Below, one piece after another: positions 55,360 to 58,942 of a stretch of 58,942 nucleotides of DNA; position 1 is the stretch's first letter, and each line of letters begins with the position of its first letter. Below the pieces are notes generated by a model that did no database searches, was not told the origin of the DNA, and was given only the letters and a program-made list of their open reading frames with translations. The translations under genes and the position numbers were made by a program. The DNA is from Byssothecium circinans (Eukaryota; Ascomycota; Dothideomycetes; Pleosporales; Massarinaceae). The stretch spans positions 414,708-473,649 of the forward strand of contig ML976989.1 in NCBI GenBank assembly GCA_010015675.1, given 5' to 3'.

Positions 55360-55921
55360 ATGGCCGACGTTCGCACCATACTCTCCAACACTCTCTACGT
55401 CATATGGTGGCCCACCAGCAAAGCACTCAATGGCATCCGCTTCATACTATCACCTTTCTGGGCCCTGCTACAATTCATCTTCCTCCCACTCACGCACTTG
55501 ATCCAAGCAATTCTCAGCATTGTGCTGCTGCCGTTCAGACTCGACATTCTCGAGCGCATTGAGGTACTGCAACCTTTGTCACTCGGGCTCTGCACATCTG
55601 AAGGAGGGCTATCGAAGCTTCCGTGCTAATGAAGGCCAGACCATCTACATCTGGCTGGGCATCGCCTCGGTGGTCGGGGCTGCCACTGGAGTCTTCATAT
55701 TCTTCGTCTACAAGTTCCTGACTTCGGCATTCCACATCGACACTGCATCCCAAGCGAAAGCACCGCCCAGAGGGAGGACGGTTAAGGAGTACAGGACCGC
55801 TAGACGTGGGAAGAATGGGTCGGCTATGGAAAGTTCTGGTCCCGCGGTGATGAAGATAGCAGCGCCGCGTCGACGAGGTCTCCTGTCCCAGCCCATCATG
55901 GAGGAAGAGTCGGAGTTTTGA
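55360..55921 (+). CDS. small membrane protein, unknown function
   Basis: Two exons (55360-55563, 55640-55921) join in phase 0 to 161 aa. The intron has a good TGCTAAT branch point. Residues about 28-58 are a long hydrophobic region (FWALLQFIFLPLTHLIQAIL) and about 70-93 a second (IYIWLGIASVVGAATGVFIF). The tail is basic and ends in acidic residues. No signal peptide cleavage site is evident, so an ER or other endomembrane protein with two spans is likely. It resembles conserved short fungal proteins without known function; I cannot name a family. Confidence 0.75.
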
Positions 55922-56845
55922 GGTGTGAATGCGCGGACGGACTCGTCATCCAGATAGCCGGAGGCGACATGTCATATGGAGACTCTGATGACTTAACATC
56001 AAGGGAGTCGGCTCGTGGTCTGATCGATTTGGTCACGGCCGGAATTGCGTTGATCGGGGCATCTGTGGATTAGAAGGGTGTATCCAGCAATAGAAATCAA
56101 TGCTCATTTCAGTAACATGTTGCGTCCAGAAACACGAACACCGCCACGTTGTTCTCCTTCTCCTTATTCGATCGATTGGTAAAGTCATGGACTAGCAGCA
56201 GGAGAGCTTAAGAGCGTATCTGCCGTCCATACCGAGGTCGTATAGGCGCGGTGTTGTCGGCCACTCGTCATCTATTGGTGCAGCATACGCTGCAAAAGAG
56301 CTCATGGTGCGATTCTCTCTGCAGCTGGGCAGGCACTGGCACAGAATGGAAGAGAGACGGCAGCGAAGCGAGCTGCACAACGTCGTCATGGTGGGCTCAA
56401 AGCTGCCCCGGTTGCTCAGCCCGCTCGCAACCCGCACCGAACATGGACATACTTGCGATCGAGAATCGTCAAACCTCAAAGATGACTGTGCCGACGCGTC
56501 AGGCTGCGAATGAGAGAGAGACTACGGAGTATGCGTCCTCGGTTGGTGGCACAGTCTGGCAGGAGAAGTTCCGACCGGACCAGGTCCTGATACGCGACTC
56601 CTTGCTAGCGCCTTCTCATTTCCCGCCAAGTGCACTGCCAACCTTCAACCGCCTCGCTCTTTACGCCCCTCTTCCCTGTTCTTTGCAAGCCCGCCAATTC
56701 TTCAAAACCACAACTAGTTCTCCATGACCGAGTGACCCGACGCTCCATCTCTACATCGCTATTCTGTCTCCGCGACACGGAATACCACGACTGTCCCGTC
56801 TCCCCTTCTACACGGCAGAAAAGAAAGGAGGCGCAGGAAGCAGCC
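55922..56845. other. intergenic, promoter of SUR1-type gene
   Basis: Short frames on both strands only. The last 200 bases are pyrimidine-rich leader sequence. Confidence 0.45.
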
Positions 56846-57939
56846 ATGCGCAGAGGCGTCCTCACATTCCTCATTGTCACCATAGTCGTCCTAGGCTTTG
56901 CAGTACACCATGTCTGGACGCTCCTCAGTTTGCTCGTCGTCACGGGCCGTGAGGACCAGATATCGCGAGCAGAACTCCCCGCGCCCAACTCGGGCGCTAT
57001 CAGCGAGAAACCACAGTTGATCCCCAAGATTATACACCAGACGTACATCAACGAGAGCATTCCCGCCCACTGGAAGGGGCCACAGCAAAGCTGCTTGGAC
57101 CTTAATTCTGACTACGAGTATAAGGTGCGTGCTGCCAATCTTCGACCTGCGAACAAAGACTAACACCATGATAGCTCTGGACCGACAAGAAGTCTCGCGA
57201 ATTCATTGCTGCTGAATATCCGTGGTTCCTCGAGACCTTCGACGGCTACCCCTACCCCATCCAGCGCGCCGATGCGATCCGGTACTTCGTGCTCCACCAC
57301 TTTGGCGGTATCTACATTGATCTCGATGACGTACGTAGCACGTTAACCCACTCTAGCTATTAGCTAGCTAACACACTCTAGGGATGCAATCGCAGCCTAG
57401 ATCCTCTCCTTGCTTACCCAGCGTGGGTGCGCCGTACCAATCCCACCGGTATTTCGAATGACGCTATGGGTTCAGTACCCCGCCACCCGTTCTTCCTCAA
57501 GGCGATTGACTCGCTGCCTGAATACAACCGCCGTTGGATTCTTCCGTATATCACAGTCATGGGCTCCACCGGCCCTCTGTACCTGAGCCTGATCTGGATC
57601 CATTTCAAGAACACCAAGCCCGCTGAGCATGACCGCCTGCGCATCCTCTTCCCCGACGAGTACAACAACCACCCGTGGAGTTTCTTCACCCACCATCTCG
57701 GCAACAGCTGGCACAACAACGATGTGAAACTCATCTTCTGGATGGCGCACCACTGGGTCATGATAACCACCATCGGCTTCGTCGTGGGCTTTGCGCTGCT
57801 CTGGTGCATCTACTCCACTGTTGTCCTACAAAGACAAGCGAACACCATCCCCAGACCCCGATTTGCATACTCCAGAATACCATTCTATCGTCGGATAAGC
57901 AGCAAAGACATTCCGCTAGACGACCGGCACGAAGTCTAA
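56846..57939 (+). CDS. SUR1: inositol phosphorylceramide mannosyltransferase subunit (GT32, SUR1/CSH1-type)
   Basis: Three exons (56846-57124, 57175-57330, 57382-57939) join in phase 0 to 330 aa. I chose the ATG at 56846 because it starts just before a signal-anchor (VLTFLIVTIVVLGFAVHHVW). The GT32 domain has IPKIIHQTYI, QRADAIRYFVLHHFGG and the metal-binding DxD as IYIDLDDGCN, split by intron 2. A second membrane span (WVMITTIGFVVGFALLWCIY) lies near the C-terminus, and both spans fit a Golgi type II-like topology. Family knowledge: Sur1/Csh1 with Csg2 transfer mannose from GDP-mannose to inositol phosphorylceramide to form MIPC. It is somewhat shorter than yeast Sur1. Confidence 0.92.
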
Positions 57940-58658
57940 GTCGGCCCTTGTCCCATTTTCTATTCACACCTTGTTTAATGAGCACGTTTTGTAATACCAC
58001 TATGCATATTCCCGGCGCAGTCACATTCGCTAGCATCACTTCACTTCACTTCTGGAGCGTCCTCTTTGTTTCTCTTCTTGGATCTATACATTCAGACGGC
58101 GCTCGGGTTGCGGGACCTGGAGTCTGCCGTCCTGTCATCGATTTAATTATTCTGGATATTCTTATGGATGGAGAGAAGGGCGCAGGTGTTATGACGGCCT
58201 TTATTGGGACTTGAATATCGGGAACAGTGGAGTCCACTGTCCAGCAAAAGAGGAGGAATTTGGGGATACGGATAGCCACAAGAGGCCATTTTTTTCTGAT
58301 TGTCTTCCGACATGGAAGCGCTGATCGAGTTGAATACAAAATCAATATTTGAACCCTGTCGAGCAAAGAAAACTGCACCGGGCTATCCCCACTTGTAATT
58401 TCGTTGAACGCGCTACTAGGTTTCCCAACGCACATCGCAATATTTACCCAGTGCGACTGCTTACTCACATTATCGCTCAGACAACACAAATTAATGGACA
58501 AGGTTTGAACAAGGCTTTCACATGCGTGTGTGGTCCAACGCGTGGTACCTGCGTAAGTGGTAAGCTAGCCTATATAGATTCCGGCCGCCAGGGGTTTCCG
58601 GCCACATCGCCAAATCGGCCACCCCTCAGAAATCAACGCAATAATTGCGCCAGCCTAG
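57940..58658. other. intergenic, left end of transposon remnant
   Basis: 3' flank of the SUR1-type gene. From about 58577 onwards the sequence (CCGGCCGCC, CCGGCCACATCG, ATCGGCCACCCC) lies just past the stop of the transposase fragment and may hold one terminal repeat. The other end is outside the window, so this cannot be tested here. Confidence 0.35.
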
Positions 58659-58942
58659 TTACAATTGCCACTCTGTACACATAGATTGCAGAGTTTTTGC
58701 TGCTATTTCAGCTGCAGCTTTTTCTGCTTCCTTTTCTTTAGAATTGTTATCGTTTTCTTCCTGTAGAAGCGCAGATGCCTGCACTGCAATCATGATTGTA
58801 TCTATATCTGCAAAGCGTTGATTTGGGTCTATGCGAACCCTCTTTCGTGGCTGTTGAGGCCTAAGGGCCTCAAGTTGCGCCTGCAATTGCTGAGCCCTTG
58901 ATTCAGCCTCTGCTGCTCGCGTATTTGCCTCTGCAATTGCCT
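58659..58942 (-). mobile_element. C-terminal fragment of pogo/Fot-like transposase, cut by window edge
   Basis: A minus-strand frame is open from the right edge to TAG at about 58659. It starts as an Ala/Glu/Gln-rich coiled coil (AEANTRAAEAESRAQQLQ). It then shows RVRIDPNQRFADIDTI and ends in a charged helix and CTEWQL. A coiled coil followed by a basic-DPNxRF-I block is typical of the C-terminal end of fungal pogo/Fot1-type DDE transposases (CENP-B HTH type). The catalytic part lies beyond the window, so the assignment rests on this tail alone. Confidence 0.6.

Noticed and set aside
57675..58214. 179-codon plus-strand frame overlapping the SUR1-type gene end
   Set aside because: It begins inside the GT32 coding exon in another frame and runs into the 3' flank.
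1..58942. CRISPR arrays, rRNA genes and bacterial-type operons
   Set aside because: The window is eukaryotic. No regularly spaced identical repeats and no rRNA-like sequence were seen.

Overview
The window looks like genomic DNA of a filamentous ascomycete, most likely a Dothideomycete, although the class is inference. Genes carry short introns (about 45-70 bp, GT...AG, with CTAAC/CTGAC-like branch points). Both tRNA genes are intron-bearing, secreted plant-cell-wall enzymes are common, and some AT-rich patches hold mutated transposon-like genes whose stops fit C-to-T change, as in repeat-induced point mutation (RIP).

Layout. 0-4.7 kb: an unidentified ORF, a decayed DUF3435-type tyrosine recombinase in AT-rich DNA, and a tRNA-Gly with a partial copy nearby. 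5-17 kb: three secreted lignocellulose enzymes (GH131, CE15 glucuronoyl esterase, GH6 cellobiohydrolase) surrounding a SNF2/STH1 chromatin-remodelling ATPase. 19.6-28.2 kb: core genes, namely an NHX-type cation/proton antiporter divergent from a sucrose-type sugar transporter, and the ribosome-biogenesis gene FAF1 sharing a 167-bp promoter with HIS6. 28-43 kb: accessory DNA, with a possible hidden pseudogene, a secreted protein with a duplicated module, a secreted deaminase-like protein interrupted by one in-frame stop, a 155-bp tandem repeat, an F-box/C2H2 protein, a GH18 chitinase, two non-autonomous hAT-like elements (one cutting off the tail of a seven-TM receptor-like gene), a small cysteine-containing secreted protein, and a membrane-anchored M24 peptidase with a frameshift. 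43-51 kb: gene-poor, with one C2H2 protein and a tRNA-Ala. 51.4-58 kb: a three-exon unknown protein, the SNF1 kinase beta subunit, a small membrane protein, and a SUR1-type GT32 mannosyltransferase. The right edge cuts a pogo/Fot-like transposase C-terminus.

Most noteworthy: (1) the 160-bp hAT-like element with 8-bp target duplication, whose removal joins a 404-codon frame for the seven-TM protein; (2) the secreted deaminase-like protein with an in-frame TAG; (3) the degraded DUF3435 recombinase, the family that includes Starship captains. All exon coordinates were read by eye from splice signals and frame continuity and have not been tested against transcripts.
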